Positions 9,724 through 18,831 are shown, counted from the first letter of the stretch. The stretch is 64,000 bases of DNA from Acidobacteriota bacterium (GCA_003222675.1 QHWT01000043.1:62001-126000), one strand, 5' to 3'. Notes: generated by a model not told the origin, from the letters alone. Numbers and translations are program-made.

Positions 9724-11046
9724 TCATCTGGCTCTCGCTGCCGGGCTTCGATGCACGATCAGCACCGACACTATTCCGTAGCGCGCGGGGAACGTGACGG
9801 GGGTTTCTATCTCGATGCTGCCGTGCGCGCGAATGGTACGGACAAACGTGCGGTGCATCGCCGGAAGGTTGCTCTCCGAGGCTGCGACCATGTTGATCGT
9901 GACGCCGCTGGCATCCGCATCTCCCATGTTCGCGACGAGAATGCGGAGCGGGGCCGGCACGCCGGGCACGATATTCGGCGACGCAACCGAGATCCCCGCA
10001 GCATTCACGACAAGTCGCGCGGACGGCCACCCTTCCTCCGGTTGCGTCAAATACTCGCGAACAGCCGCGAGCGGAACGCGGACGCGGAGCATGCCGCTGT
10101 GGATATACGCCGCTGTCAGCATCGGTGACTGACGCACCCACCGGCTTTCATCGCCGTCGTTCTTCAGGGTTCCGATCTTGATCCAAATCTCCGTGAATGA
10201 ATGATCCGGGCCACCACGGCGAGCGACGCCGCAGACGTCGCCCGGAAGGAGGCCCTCCTCCGACATGGACTCGTGCACGCCGCACCACTCGGTCCGCCAG
10301 TCCGTGACGACACCGTGGTCCGTCACGTCATGCGGAAGATCCGCCATCCACGAAGAGCGCGGAATGTCTGGCAGGGCGGGATCGAGCTGTGACGCGGAGA
10401 CGGACGCCACGGATTCAAAAAACGGGCGCACAGGATCTATGGCAGTTCTCGCCGGTCCCCACACGCCGTAGTGGACCGTCACCAGATCGCGAGTTTCTCG
10501 TCCCGGCATCCCGGCGGGAAGCTGACCGTATCGGATGCGCGCGCGGAGCGCGAGCGAGTGAAATCCTGGCGTGATGGCCGCAGCCGACGGCAGTAACTTG
10601 TCGAGCGATCGATACTCAGAGGCACCGGATCTGACGCGAAGAATCGGCTGCCATACACCGTTGTCCATCCGCGCTTCCACGTCGGCGGTGTAATCGACGG
10701 TCCACGGCAGCGTCAGCACGCGATCGGTTCGAAGATACAGCGCGCCGGGACGCGTGCGCGAGGACAGGGGACGCACAATCGTCGGCACGATCGGCAGAGC
10801 CGCTCGCGTCGCGAGCCACTGGAGCTCCGCGTCGGCGCGGGCCGCCAGCGCCTCTTTGAGTGCCGCGTCGAGCTCTTCCCCGTCGTCGTGCGTCACGTGG
10901 CGCGGTTCCCCCGTGCGCACCAGCCGCTCGAGCGCGCTCACGAGTTGCGGACGATCGGACAGCACCCGCGCGGCGTGGCTGCCGCCCACGAGCGGAAGAG
11001 TCCCACCGGCCATCAGCAGCGAGAGGACGATTGACGGGGGAATCAC
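9724..11046 (-). CDS. Secreted protein of unknown function, probable 3' frameshift
   Basis: A 440-residue protein with an N-terminal hydrophobic segment (IVLSLLMAGGTLPLVGG) that may be a signal peptide. The body has no motif I recognise; tryptophan-rich beta segments (WTVDYTADVEARMDNGVWQPIL) suggest a beta-sandwich, and two cysteines (E-W-C-G-V, D-V-C-G-V) could pair. The frame ends at 9724, but the adjacent frame continues with coding-like composition to a TAG at 9626, reading S-E-S-Q-M-T-A-F-A-V-I-N-Q-R-A-A-L. A single lost base near 9770 would join the two and lengthen the protein by about 30 residues. Function unknown. Confidence 0.6.
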   Translation of the reverse strand: MIPPSIVLSLLMAGGTLPLVGGSHAARVLSDRPQLVSALERLVRTGEPRHVTHDDGEELDAALKEALAARADAELQWLATRAALPIVPTIVRPLSSRTRPGALYLRTDRVLTLPWTVDYTADVEARMDNGVWQPILRVRSGASEYRSLDKLLPSAAAITPGFHSLALRARIRYGQLPAGMPGRETRDLVTVHYGVWGPARTAIDPVRPFFESVASVSASQLDPALPDIPRSSWMADLPHDVTDHGVVTDWRTEWCGVHESMSEEGLLPGDVCGVARRGGPDHSFTEIWIKIGTLKNDGDESRWVRQSPMLTAAYIHSGMLRVRVPLAAVREYLTQPEEGWPSARLVVNAAGISVASPNIVPGVPAPLRILVANMGDADASGVTINMVAASESNLPAMHRTFVRTIRAHGSIEIETPVTFPARYGIVSVLIVHRSPAARAR

Positions 11047-11147
11047 GCCACATCACGCGCAATCGCCGCGCCAGCGCCAAAATGCCCGCGATTTCAGCCG
11101 TTTGCGTCGTGCGCAGCCGTGTGCGCGTTACGATTTCGTCCGTGCCG

Positions 11148-11954
11148 TTACTTGAGCGTCACCAGCACGGGACGATGATCGGAGATCTGGGTATCGATGA
11201 CGCGCGCGGCGGAACAGTGCAGATCGCCCGTGAGAAACAGGTAATCGATTCGCTTGGCTGGGGCGTCGGCAGGATAGGTGAAGCCGTCACCCTGGCCACA
11301 TTCCGTCCACGCGTCGCGCAGCCCCGCACCGCGCAGCGTCTGCTGAACGGGATCGTCGGGCGTCGAATTGAAGTCGCCGCCGACAACCAATGGGATGCGT
11401 TCGGCTCGCTGCACCGCGATCGTCTCGACGAGATGTGCGACCTCCTGCGCGCGCGCCTGCGCGTCGGATGGATCGATGTGCGTGTTGAGCGCGCGCCAGT
11501 TGTCACCACGTACCAACGCAAGTACGAGCTGCGCAACGCGCGGCTCGTGCGAGCCCCCGGCGCGTGTCTGAAGCGGCGTCACTGGCAGCGGGATCGTCGA
11601 CCGGTAACCGATGCCGCCGCGCGAGAGCACCGCGATGCCGTACTCGCCGCCGTCGTAATCCAGCAGGCTCGCGCTGAACGCCGCGTCGTACTTCGTGTTC
11701 TTCTGGAGGACGTCGATTTGATCGACGCGGCCGGACCGGTTCGTGCCGCGATCGACCTCCTGCAGCAATACGAGGTCCGCATCGGTTGTCTTGACGAGCT
11801 CCGCCACGCCGTCGAGATTGGATTTTCCTCCCGCGTCTTTGCCGGCGTGCATGTTCAGCACGAGAATGCGGACTGTCGCGGCGGGGCGGGCGAGCGGTCC
11901 GGACGCCGTTCCCACGGCGATAGCGGCCATCGTGAAGAGCGTCCGAGCGTGCAT
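11148..11954 (-). CDS. Endonuclease/exonuclease/phosphatase family protein, secreted
   Basis: A 268-residue EEP-fold hydrolase. The expected motifs appear in order: L-N-M-H near the start, L-Q-E-V-D (metal-binding Glu), N-T-H-I-D, G-G-D-F-N-S-T (Asp/Asn), and the C-terminal S-D-H-R-P-V catalytic histidine. An N-terminal hydrophobic stretch ending near A-R-P-A looks like a signal peptide, so a periplasmic phosphodiesterase or nuclease is likely; the substrate is not predictable. It ends 101 bp from the start of the secreted unknown protein and begins 32 bp after the murJ stop, on the same strand. Confidence 0.85.
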   Translation of the reverse strand: MHARTLFTMAAIAVGTASGPLARPAATVRILVLNMHAGKDAGGKSNLDGVAELVKTTDADLVLLQEVDRGTNRSGRVDQIDVLQKNTKYDAAFSASLLDYDGGEYGIAVLSRGGIGYRSTIPLPVTPLQTRAGGSHEPRVAQLVLALVRGDNWRALNTHIDPSDAQARAQEVAHLVETIAVQRAERIPLVVGGDFNSTPDDPVQQTLRGAGLRDAWTECGQGDGFTYPADAPAKRIDYLFLTGDLHCSAARVIDTQISDHRPVLVTLK

Positions 11955-11986
11955 ATGTCAGGCTGTCCCCTTTTGCGGTGGCATTG

Positions 11987-13558
11987 TCAGCGTGGCCGCA
12001 GGCCCACGATTGGCACGCGGAGCAGGATCGCGAGGCCCAGGTACCCCGCTCCAAAGACCGGCAGCACGATCGCGCCGCGAACCAGCGGGTTCGACGTCGG
12101 AATCACGAGTTTGATGCCCCAGGCGATCAGGGCCGCGGCAATCCCCGATCCCCACAATCGCGCCATGTGACTCGCGAGCACGCCGGTCGGCCCGATCCGC
12201 GTGTTGATGCTGCGCCGAAGCAGCACGAACTCGACCCAGCCCGCGACGCCTGCGGACGCCGTCAACCCGGCCGCGCCCCATTCACGCGCGAGGCCGATCG
12301 CCGGCGGAAGCAGGATCGCGCACAGATATCCGAGCGTCGTGACCAGCACGAGGCGCACGAGCGCGTAGCGCAGCGGACGGCGAGTATCGCCGAGCGCGTA
12401 GTGCGCGACTGAATAGAGCCGCGCCATCGTCGTCGCCAGCAGTCCGATCGACGACCCTGCGAGGATACCCCAGACATAAAGCGAGTCTTCCGGTCTGAAA
12501 CGGCCGGTTTGGAGCAGTGTGGCCGCGACGACATCGCCGAGCGCCGCGAACGTGACGGCTGACGGGACGATGAAAAACGCGAGCCGCTGAAGTCCCGCGT
12601 CGATTCTCCTGCGCAACGCGTCGTTGCGACCGCCCGGCGCGCTGTCGCGCGCGGCGTCGCCCGACATTGCGGGCAGTTCGGCGGCCGAGATTGCGATGCC
12701 GAACAGGCTGACCGGAAGCGTGTAGAGGAGTTGCGCGTTCGTGAGCCCGCTGACGGCGCCGGTCGGCAGCAGGCTCGCGATCATCGCGTCGATGTACCCT
12801 GTAAGTTGCACGGCGCCGCGGCTGACGAGGACGGGCATGAAATTGCGCACGGCCCGACGCACCGGCGGAATCAACGATAGTCCTCCGGCTCCCCGCGAAA
12901 GCTTCCACGCAAACGGCGCCTGCACCCCGAACTGCAGGCCGCTTCCGACCACGGATCCCCACGCGAGATACAACGCGAGCGTATCGAGATCGCGTCCGTA
13001 GCCGAACAGCAGGAGCGTCGCGATCATCGCCGCGTTCCATGCAACGGGCGCCGTATAGGCGAGCAGGAAGCGGCCATGGCTGTTCAGGACGCCAAGACAC
13101 CAGGCCGAAATCACCAGAATGCCTGCGCCGGGAAACAGCACGCGCACGAGTTCCACAGTCAACACGCGCTTGTCGCCGTGAAATCCCGGCGCGATCGCAT
13201 CCACGAGAATGGGGGCGCTCAGCACACCGAGCAGCACCAGGATCGAAATGGCGAGCGCGAGCAGCGCGAACACCGTGCGCGCGGTCTGCGCGGCGGCATC
13301 GTGCTCGCCGCGCGCGCGCAGTCCGGCATGCACCGGGATGAACGATCCGGAGAGCGCGCCCTCGCCGAACAGGTTCTGGAGCAGGTTGGGAATGCGGAAC
13401 GCCGCGTTGAAGGCGTCTGCCGCGTCTCTCAGGCCGAAATAATGCGAGAAGATCCGCACGCGCACGAGCCCCGCGACGCGGCTGACGAGAATGCCGGCTG
13501 CGACGGCGGCGTCGGGGCGCGCGAAGCGACGCGCCAGTGATTGCAGCTTACCTGGCAC
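11987..13558 (-). CDS. murJ: Lipid II flippase MurJ (MviN family)
   Basis: A 523-residue polytopic membrane protein, the usual MurJ length (about 510-520), with roughly 14 hydrophobic helices. Recognisable segments are S-R-V-A-G-L-V-R, the family-typical A-F-R-I-P-N-L-L-Q-N-L-F-G-E-G-A-L-S-G-S-F-I-P-V and P-V-S-L-F-G-I-A-I-S-A-A-E-L-P. MurJ flips lipid II across the inner membrane for peptidoglycan synthesis. The start is taken as GTG 13558 (V-P-G-K-L-Q-S-L), overlapping the M28 peptidase stop by 11 bp; the longer frame upstream is antisense-like overlap. It is probably co-transcribed with the peptidase. Confidence 0.92.
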   Translation of the reverse strand: MPGKLQSLARRFARPDAAVAAGILVSRVAGLVRVRIFSHYFGLRDAADAFNAAFRIPNLLQNLFGEGALSGSFIPVHAGLRARGEHDAAAQTARTVFALLALAISILVLLGVLSAPILVDAIAPGFHGDKRVLTVELVRVLFPGAGILVISAWCLGVLNSHGRFLLAYTAPVAWNAAMIATLLLFGYGRDLDTLALYLAWGSVVGSGLQFGVQAPFAWKLSRGAGGLSLIPPVRRAVRNFMPVLVSRGAVQLTGYIDAMIASLLPTGAVSGLTNAQLLYTLPVSLFGIAISAAELPAMSGDAARDSAPGGRNDALRRRIDAGLQRLAFFIVPSAVTFAALGDVVAATLLQTGRFRPEDSLYVWGILAGSSIGLLATTMARLYSVAHYALGDTRRPLRYALVRLVLVTTLGYLCAILLPPAIGLAREWGAAGLTASAGVAGWVEFVLLRRSINTRIGPTGVLASHMARLWGSGIAAALIAWGIKLVIPTSNPLVRGAIVLPVFGAGYLGLAILLRVPIVGLRPR

Positions 13559-14963
13559 CCGGATCGGCCGGCCGCGGTATGCGCTCGGGCGTGTTCGCCG
13601 CCTGCAGCGCGAACCACGCGAGCACGATCGCGTTCTGTTTGAGGTCCTGTTCCCGCACCCGCTCGTACGTATCGACGTTTGTGTGGTGCGTGCGCATGTC
13701 GTAGGTGGCCTTGAAGCTGAGATGATCGGTGTTGCCAATTCCGGGGAGCACGTTGCGTCGCGCGCCAAGATCCTTGAAGGGCGCGAGCCATGCATCGAAC
13801 CGCGGCTTTACGTCAGCGGAATCCTCGAGGTACCACCCGTAGATCGGTCCCATCCCGGGATCGATGTTGAAGTAGATGAGATGGCGATCCCGGGTCGTCC
13901 TGTTGACGTCGCCCTCGAGATGCTGGCGTGCGTAGGCTTTCGATCCGAGAAGGCCCTCTTCTTCGCCGCCCCATAGCGCCACGCGGATCGTCCGTTTCGG
14001 GCGCGCACCGACGCTCTTCAGAATGCGCATCGCTTCGAGAACCGCTGCGGATCCGTCCGCGTTATCGGACGCACCCGTCCCTGTATGCCACGAATCCAGG
14101 TGAGCGCCGAGCAGCACGATCTCGTCCTTCAACACCGGATCCGTTCCCGGCAAGTCGGCAATGACGTTGTAGCTGTTCGGATCGTCGGTGAGAAAGCGCG
14201 CCTGCACGTTGATCTTGAGCTTGACGGGAATGCCGCGCTGCACCATTCGCGCGATCATGTTGTAGTGCTCCCCCGCGAGCACCACCGAAGGGACCGCGTC
14301 GTCGCCAAGGTCGCGTCCAAGGACGAATACGGTACCGTGCTCCCCGGCGCTCGTGCGCACGACAGCACCGACGCCCGCGTCATGCAATAACTGGACGATC
14401 TGGCGCGTCTCATTGGGGTTCGCGCGCGTCCCCGGATTGGGCGGCGCGCCGATGCGGACGGGACCATCGGCCGTGGTGGGCTGCGGGCGATCTTCGCGCA
14501 GGAATTGCGCTTCGGGCTGAGCGAGCACGATCGCGCCGGCCAGCGCGTCGCGCATCGCCTGCACCTCGGCCACGGACTTTCCTCCGATGAATACCGGAGT
14601 GGCGAGAACATCTCCCTTTGTTGGGGCGGACCATGCTTCCGCGTAACCGATGAGGGGCATGTAACGCGGCGCAACCATTTCGACGACAAGCTGCTCGAGC
14701 ACCCATCCGCGGCCGAACCGCCACGGTTCCAGCCGCGCGTTTTCGAGTCCGAACGCCCGCATCCGATCGCGCGCCCATTCCGCAGCCTCTTTGTAAGCAG
14801 GCGAGCCCGTGAGGCGCGGACCGAACCGGTCGGTCAGCGTGGCGAACATCGCCTGCGCCTGCGATCGATCGAGGCCTTCCTGTCGGATATGCGCGAGCGT
14901 ATCGGGATCGCCTGATTGTGCGGCCAGCGCGATCAGCGCTGCTGAAATGGCACGGGACTTCAC
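13548..14963 (-). CDS. M28-family zinc peptidase, secreted
   Basis: A 471-residue M28 (aminopeptidase Y/S-like) metallopeptidase with a short N-terminal hydrophobic signal (A-A-L-I-A-L-A-A-Q). A PA-type insert lies in the middle (S-V-V-L-A-G-E-H-Y). Zinc ligands are visible: G-A-H-L-D-S-W-H, G-A-S-D-N-A-D-G, G-G-E-E-E-G-L-L-G-S and a later histidine in R-T-H-H-T-N-V-D. It likely releases amino acids from peptides in the periplasm or outside the cell. Its start overlaps the preceding small gene by 4 bases (ATGA) and its end overlaps murJ. Confidence 0.88.
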   Translation of the reverse strand: MKSRAISAALIALAAQSGDPDTLAHIRQEGLDRSQAQAMFATLTDRFGPRLTGSPAYKEAAEWARDRMRAFGLENARLEPWRFGRGWVLEQLVVEMVAPRYMPLIGYAEAWSAPTKGDVLATPVFIGGKSVAEVQAMRDALAGAIVLAQPEAQFLREDRPQPTTADGPVRIGAPPNPGTRANPNETRQIVQLLHDAGVGAVVRTSAGEHGTVFVLGRDLGDDAVPSVVLAGEHYNMIARMVQRGIPVKLKINVQARFLTDDPNSYNVIADLPGTDPVLKDEIVLLGAHLDSWHTGTGASDNADGSAAVLEAMRILKSVGARPKRTIRVALWGGEEEGLLGSKAYARQHLEGDVNRTTRDRHLIYFNIDPGMGPIYGWYLEDSADVKPRFDAWLAPFKDLGARRNVLPGIGNTDHLSFKATYDMRTHHTNVDTYERVREQDLKQNAIVLAWFALQAANTPERIPRPADPGAR

Positions 14964-15283
14964 GAGTGCGGCCCCTCGACGGGGCTCGCCGCAGGCTCGC
15001 GAATGCGCCGGATCTTCGCATCACGATCCGAGGCAAACCGTTCGAGATCGCGGCGGTACTCGTCGTCGAGCGCCGCGCGTTCCTGCGGGTCGACGGTCGT
15101 CAGCACCTTGCCACGGTGCAGAATCTGGCGTTCCGCGACCTTCGCTTCGTACATCGAGCGCGCCTCCGCGATTGCCGCCTTCTGCTCATCAGTGAGCGTC
15201 TGTTCCGCGATTCCGGCGTCGGCGTCTTTCTTCCGCAGCCGCTCCATCACCAGTTCCAGCGCGCTCTTTGGTTGGTTGGTCAT
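14960..15283 (-). CDS. Small charged helical protein, unknown
   Basis: A 107-residue soluble protein, nearly all helix and strongly charged (ELVMERLRKKDADAG, then QKAAIAEARSMYEAKVAERQ and DEYRRDLERFASDRDAKIRR). The spacing of hydrophobic residues suggests a coiled coil or helical hairpin. There is no signal peptide. It is translationally coupled to the M28 peptidase (ATGA overlap). Function is unknown; the coupling suggests a shared expression context rather than a specific role. Confidence 0.75.
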   Translation of the reverse strand: MTNQPKSALELVMERLRKKDADAGIAEQTLTDEQKAAIAEARSMYEAKVAERQILHRGKVLTTVDPQERAALDDEYRRDLERFASDRDAKIRRIREPAASPVEGPHS

Positions 15284-15310
15284 ACGGTCCTGTCAGCGAT
15301 CGCGGCGGCG

Positions 15311-16033
15311 TCATCGTGCCGAACGCAAATCGTCCGGCAGCCAGACGACGATTATCTCCCACCGCCGGCCGCCATCTGTCTTATCCGCGAGGGCAATCGC
15401 GGCCCCATCGTCCGACCACGCCGGCAGCGTGAAATCTCCCTTCAAGAGCCGGCGCGCGCCCGATCCGGCCGACGATGCGACCCACAGATCGCCTTTGCCG
15501 TCGACGTATGTGATGCGGTTCAGTTCCGCAGGAGACCACGACCAGAACTCGCCGTCGTACGGCTCGACGCCACCCTCGCGCTCGAACAGGACGAGGCGGT
15601 TGAGGCGCAGCACGTGCTTCTGCTGCATGCCGCCCATATCGACCGCGTCATTGACGCGGCGCTCGAGCCCCCCAATGCCGTACATCGGCAGCCTGGCATC
15701 TGTCGACGACTCGATGCGCCCGAGTCCCGTCGGACTGACACGCTTTGATTTCCTGTTCCAGTAATCGACCGAGGCGTCGGTCTGCTGCTTCAAATGCGAT
15801 AGCGCCGTGGTCTTGGCGGGCACGACCACGTAGCGCGCCGACAAGGTGCCGTCGGGATTCGCGACGGCCCCCTGGAGCAGCAGTGCGCCGTTGTCCCAGG
15901 TGATCTCGGTCAGGATCCCGCCGTCCAATTCGGTCGGCGTGATCGTCAGCACCACCTGGCGCTCGATTGCCTGCTCGCCCGCTGCAGTCATGGGCGCGAT
16001 GCAGAGCACCGCGATGGCGGCGTTCATCAGCAT
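15311..16033 (-). CDS. Secreted beta-propeller-like protein
   Basis: A 240-residue exported protein: signal peptide at the N-terminus (A-A-I-A-V-L-C-I-A-P-M-T-A-A-G), then a mostly beta protein ending with two TolB/WD40-like strands (GDLWVASSAGSGARRLLKG and LPAWSDDGAAIALADK). Only a fraction of a propeller is present, so it may be a two- to three-blade fragment or a different beta fold. The start is ATG 16033 with a second ATG two codons later. The open frame upstream is built of the gcctgaag-type repeat and rejected. Function unknown. Confidence 0.65.
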   Translation of the reverse strand: MLMNAAIAVLCIAPMTAAGEQAIERQVVLTITPTELDGGILTEITWDNGALLLQGAVANPDGTLSARYVVVPAKTTALSHLKQQTDASVDYWNRKSKRVSPTGLGRIESSTDARLPMYGIGGLERRVNDAVDMGGMQQKHVLRLNRLVLFEREGGVEPYDGEFWSWSPAELNRITYVDGKGDLWVASSAGSGARRLLKGDFTLPAWSDDGAAIALADKTDGGRRWEIIVVWLPDDLRSAR

Positions 16034-16077
16034 GGCTTCCCGCGGATCATATACCGGTGAGCGATGTGCGAGGTGCG

Positions 16078-16134
16078 AGCCGCCGAGTCCGAGCCTGAAG
16101 CCTGAAGCCCCGGAAGCCTGAAGCCTGAAGCCCG
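16078..16134. repeat. Tandem of gcctgaa units
   Basis: A run of gcctgaagcctgaagcc, ccggaagcc, gcctgaagcctgaagcc between two minus-strand genes. The same unit, or its complement ggcttcagg, recurs at 40739-40826 and at 52704-52727. Confidence 0.75.
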
Positions 16135-16851
16135 TTACCACCCCGCCGCGGATTTGATGAGCAGACGCCAGGACGGCGCCAAGGCCCATTTCAACAGCAC
16201 GTCGACGAGCAAACCGGCGGCGGCGAGCAGAATCCACCGACGCTGTTCACTGAGCCGGTACCCGAAACCGAAGGCGCGCGCGAGGACGGGTCCGCCGAGA
16301 ACGACGCCGAGCGTGACGAAACTCGCGATCCTGACCAGCGACCACGGCACCCATGCCAGTGCGAGCGCGCGCCATGGATGGACGCTGGCCACGCCGAGTG
16401 CGCCAACGTAGTGCCCCATGTAATTCATCAGCATGGCACCCAACGGCATTGCCAGCGCACCGCCGGTCGCGAGCGCGAGACCACAGAACATCGCCGCATG
16501 CGCGGCATGCTGCGGCAGGAATTGCCGGATGTCCCCTTCCGCCCCGTGCCCGGTGAGGACGAACAAAAACATTTCGCGTCGATACGCATCCGCATGAATG
16601 AACAGCCGGCCCGTTTCCACCGGCGCCAGATACGAGGCGGTCGTCGCGCAGGCGGCCAGCGCGGCGGCCCAGACGAGCATGCGGCCGACCGCTTCGCCAA
16701 CACGCTGATGACCGAGCGAGTCGATCATGAACGGAAAGGCCGGGACGACGTTCAGGATCGGCACCAGCGCCGGGACTCCGATAAGGGCACCGGCGACATA
16801 CGACAACGCGGTCCCGAAGACGATCGAGACCGGCGCAAGCGCGGGATTCAT
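16135..16851 (-). CDS. Polytopic membrane protein, unknown
   Basis: A 238-residue integral membrane protein with about five hydrophobic helices (SYVAGALIGVPALVPILNVV; RMLVWAAALAACATTASYLA; FCGLALATGGALAMPLGAML; VRIASFVTLGVVLGG; WILLAAAGLLVDVLL). A histidine-rich loop (Q-H-A-A-H-A-A) and the M-L-M-N-Y-M-G-H-Y motif lie between helices 2 and 4. I do not recognise the family; the layout is like Yip1 or other small membrane scaffolds. It is divergent from the lipoprotein gene, with about 40 bp between the two. Confidence 0.6.
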   Translation of the reverse strand: MNPALAPVSIVFGTALSYVAGALIGVPALVPILNVVPAFPFMIDSLGHQRVGEAVGRMLVWAAALAACATTASYLAPVETGRLFIHADAYRREMFLFVLTGHGAEGDIRQFLPQHAAHAAMFCGLALATGGALAMPLGAMLMNYMGHYVGALGVASVHPWRALALAWVPWSLVRIASFVTLGVVLGGPVLARAFGFGYRLSEQRRWILLAAAGLLVDVLLKWALAPSWRLLIKSAAGW

Positions 16852-16893
16852 CGTGAAGGACTATACTCCGCGTATGAGACAGCTGACGGCCTG

Positions 16894-17568
16894 GTGGCGC
16901 TAGTGTGCACGCTGATGCTGCAGGCGTGCTTGTCGAGCAGCGTCGCGCTGCAGGTTTCACCGGACGGCAGCGGACGCGCGGTGGTCACCTCGCGGTTGTA
17001 CGAGCAGGCGCTCCAGTACTTCGAGACGATCTTTTCTGTCGCTCCGGCGGAACGAAAGACCGCCGAAGAGAGCATGCCCCCGCCGAGCGAAGCGTACCTT
17101 TCGTCGCAGTTCGGCACGGCGGTGCGGCTCGAGTCCACGGAACTCGAGAAGACCGTGGACGGCGTCATCAGGAAAACGATCCTCACGTTCCCCGACATTA
17201 CGCAGGTGCGCGTTGTGGCGTCGGACATCGCACGATCGCTGCAACCGGTTCCCGGCGGTCACACAATCAGGTTCGTGCAGCGCGAGCGATCCGCCGATAC
17301 GACGAGGCTGCTGATCGAGGAACTGAATCCGGCAACCGGGGAGATCGAGCTGCTCACGGCTGCGGTCGCCGGCGGTGATGAGGCGGACCTGGCATGGACG
17401 CCGGATGGCACGCTGTTGATGGCGCGCGGCGACGTTGTGTATGCGTGGCGGCGCGGTGATGCGGAATGGAAGCAGATCGCGGCGCTCGATCGTCTGGGCC
17501 TCACGCGCGTCTCGAGGATAGCGGTGAGCCCGGGAGGAGACCGGATTGCGCTGATAGGGACGTCGTAA
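16894..17568 (+). CDS. Lipoprotein with beta-propeller-like end; 5' frameshift suspected
   Basis: About 224 residues. Near the N-terminus lies L-M-L-Q-A-C, a lipobox, followed by a beta-rich body and two TolB-like blades at the end (EADLAWTPDGTLLMARGDVV and RIAVSPGGDRIALIGTS), which indicates an exported lipid-anchored protein. The 5' end is odd: in the given frame the only starts (GTG 16894 or 16903) give a signal without positive charge. A good ATG at 16874 reads M-R-Q-L-T-A-W-W-R and then stops. One extra base near 16899 would fuse this basic start to the lipobox, so a one-base deletion (biological or assembly) is likely. Confidence 0.65.
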   Translation: MALVCTLMLQACLSSSVALQVSPDGSGRAVVTSRLYEQALQYFETIFSVAPAERKTAEESMPPPSEAYLSSQFGTAVRLESTELEKTVDGVIRKTILTFPDITQVRVVASDIARSLQPVPGGHTIRFVQRERSADTTRLLIEELNPATGEIELLTAAVAGGDEADLAWTPDGTLLMARGDVVYAWRRGDAEWKQIAALDRLGLTRVSRIAVSPGGDRIALIGTS

Positions 17569-17623
17569 ACCGCTGCGCTTCAAAGGCTCCGAACAGGGTT
17601 GCGGCTGTTATACTGGCCGTCGC

Positions 17624-18028
17624 GTGGGCTTCTCCCCTGGGCGGGTCGTGCTGCTTGTCGAGGATGATCGGGTCGGGCGTCAGCTGTTTGCCGCTCTGCT
17701 CGAAAACGCCGGATATCAGGTCGTCGAAGCGCATAACGGTCTTCAGGCGCTCGAACGCGCCGTCGATTTGCGTCCCGACATCGTGGTGACCGACCTCAAT
17801 ATTCCGGGCATCGACGGCTACGAGCTGACGCGTCGTCTGAAAAGCGATCCCCGAACGGATGCCATTCCGATCCTGGCGGTGACGGGGTATGTCGCGTTCA
17901 CCCGGGAGCCCGGCCGCGCCGAGCGCGCCGGTTGCAACGCGATCCTTCCGAAACCCTGCTCAGCTGAGGATCTCGAACACGCGATTCAATCGCTCATCGA
18001 GGAGGCACGGCGGCCGCGTTCCGCCTGA
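17624..18028 (+). CDS. Single-domain response regulator 1
   Basis: A 134-residue CheY-like receiver with no output domain. The acidic pair E-D-D is at 13-15, the phosphoacceptor D57 lies in VVTDLNIPG, T/S appears as A-V-T-G-Y and the conserved lysine in ILPKP. The start is GTG 17624. A TATACT-like -10 box lies only ten bases upstream, so the message may be nearly leaderless. It is the first of three such genes in tight tandem; no histidine kinase lies next to them. Confidence 0.88.
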   Translation: MGFSPGRVVLLVEDDRVGRQLFAALLENAGYQVVEAHNGLQALERAVDLRPDIVVTDLNIPGIDGYELTRRLKSDPRTDAIPILAVTGYVAFTREPGRAERAGCNAILPKPCSAEDLEHAIQSLIEEARRPRSA

Positions 18029-18031
18029 CTC

Positions 18032-18457
18032 ATGCGAACCAAGGCAGTGATTCTGCTCGTCGAAGACTTCGCCGATGCGCGCGATATGTACCGCGAGTAT
18101 CTGGAGTTCTCCGGCTTCACCGTCGAGACCGCCTGTGACGGGTATGAAGCCATCGCGAAGGCGAACGAGCACAATCCGGATCTCATCCTGATGGATCTGT
18201 CATTGCCGGGCCTCGACGGCTGGGAAGCGACCAAGCGTCTGCGCGCCGATCCGGCGACCGCGCATCTCACGATCGTTGCGCTGAGCGCGCACGCGCTCGC
18301 CGCCGACTGGGAGCGTGCGCGGCAGGCGGGTTGCGACGGATTCATTGCCAAGCCGTGCCTGCCGCAGGATCTCGTCGATGAAATGACGGGGTACCTGCGC
18401 GCCGCGCGGGCGGGCAGCATCCCGTCGACCGGCCGCCGCTCGAAAAAGAGTTTCTGA
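18032..18457 (+). CDS. Single-domain response regulator 2
   Basis: A 141-residue receiver-only protein. E-D-F supplies part of the acid pocket (the usual second aspartate is phenylalanine), D55 (LILMDLSLPG) is the phosphoacceptor, and the lysine sits in FIAKP. It lies three bases after the first regulator and ends in a TGATG overlap with the third. A short basic tail (R-R-S-K-K-S-F) follows the domain. It probably acts as a phospho-shuttle or as a protein-protein switch. Confidence 0.88.
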   Translation: MRTKAVILLVEDFADARDMYREYLEFSGFTVETACDGYEAIAKANEHNPDLILMDLSLPGLDGWEATKRLRADPATAHLTIVALSAHALAADWERARQAGCDGFIAKPCLPQDLVDEMTGYLRAARAGSIPSTGRRSKKSF

Positions 18458-18825
18458 TGCCGGCGGTGTTGATCGTCGAGGACGACCGCGACACGCGCGA
18501 GATGCTCGGCCGCTTCCTCGAGCTCGAAGGTTTCGACGTGCACACGGCGGCCAACGGCCGGCAGGCGCTCGATTCGCTGAGAGCCGGCGACCAAGCGTCC
18601 GTGATTCTGCTCGACCTGATGATGCCGGTGATGGATGGGTGGCAATTCCGCGCCGCGCAGGCCAACGATCCGCGGTTGTCGCACATACCGGTGGTGGTCG
18701 TCACCGCGGCCGGCGCCCGCGAAAAGATTCCGCCAATCAGCGCCGATGGCTGGCTCTCGAAGCCGATCGATCTGGATCGGCTGCTCGCGACGATTCGTCC
18801 GCTGGTCGAGCGCCCGCCGGCGTAG
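18457..18825 (+). CDS. Single-domain response regulator 3
   Basis: A 122-residue receiver-only protein. The acid pocket is E-D-D, the phosphoacceptor is D53 in ILLDLMMPVMDG, and the lysine lies in LSKPID. The ATG shares its A with the stop codon of regulator 2 (TGATG), so translation is coupled. The three paralogs differ well beyond recent duplication, so they are likely to serve different steps of one signalling chain. Confidence 0.88.
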   Translation: MPAVLIVEDDRDTREMLGRFLELEGFDVHTAANGRQALDSLRAGDQASVILLDLMMPVMDGWQFRAAQANDPRLSHIPVVVVTAAGAREKIPPISADGWLSKPIDLDRLLATIRPLVERPPA

Positions 18826-18831
18826 AATCCA

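Noticed and set aside
10860-12170. A 436-residue open frame on the + strand
   Set aside because: It overlaps three well supported minus-strand genes and is arginine-rich.
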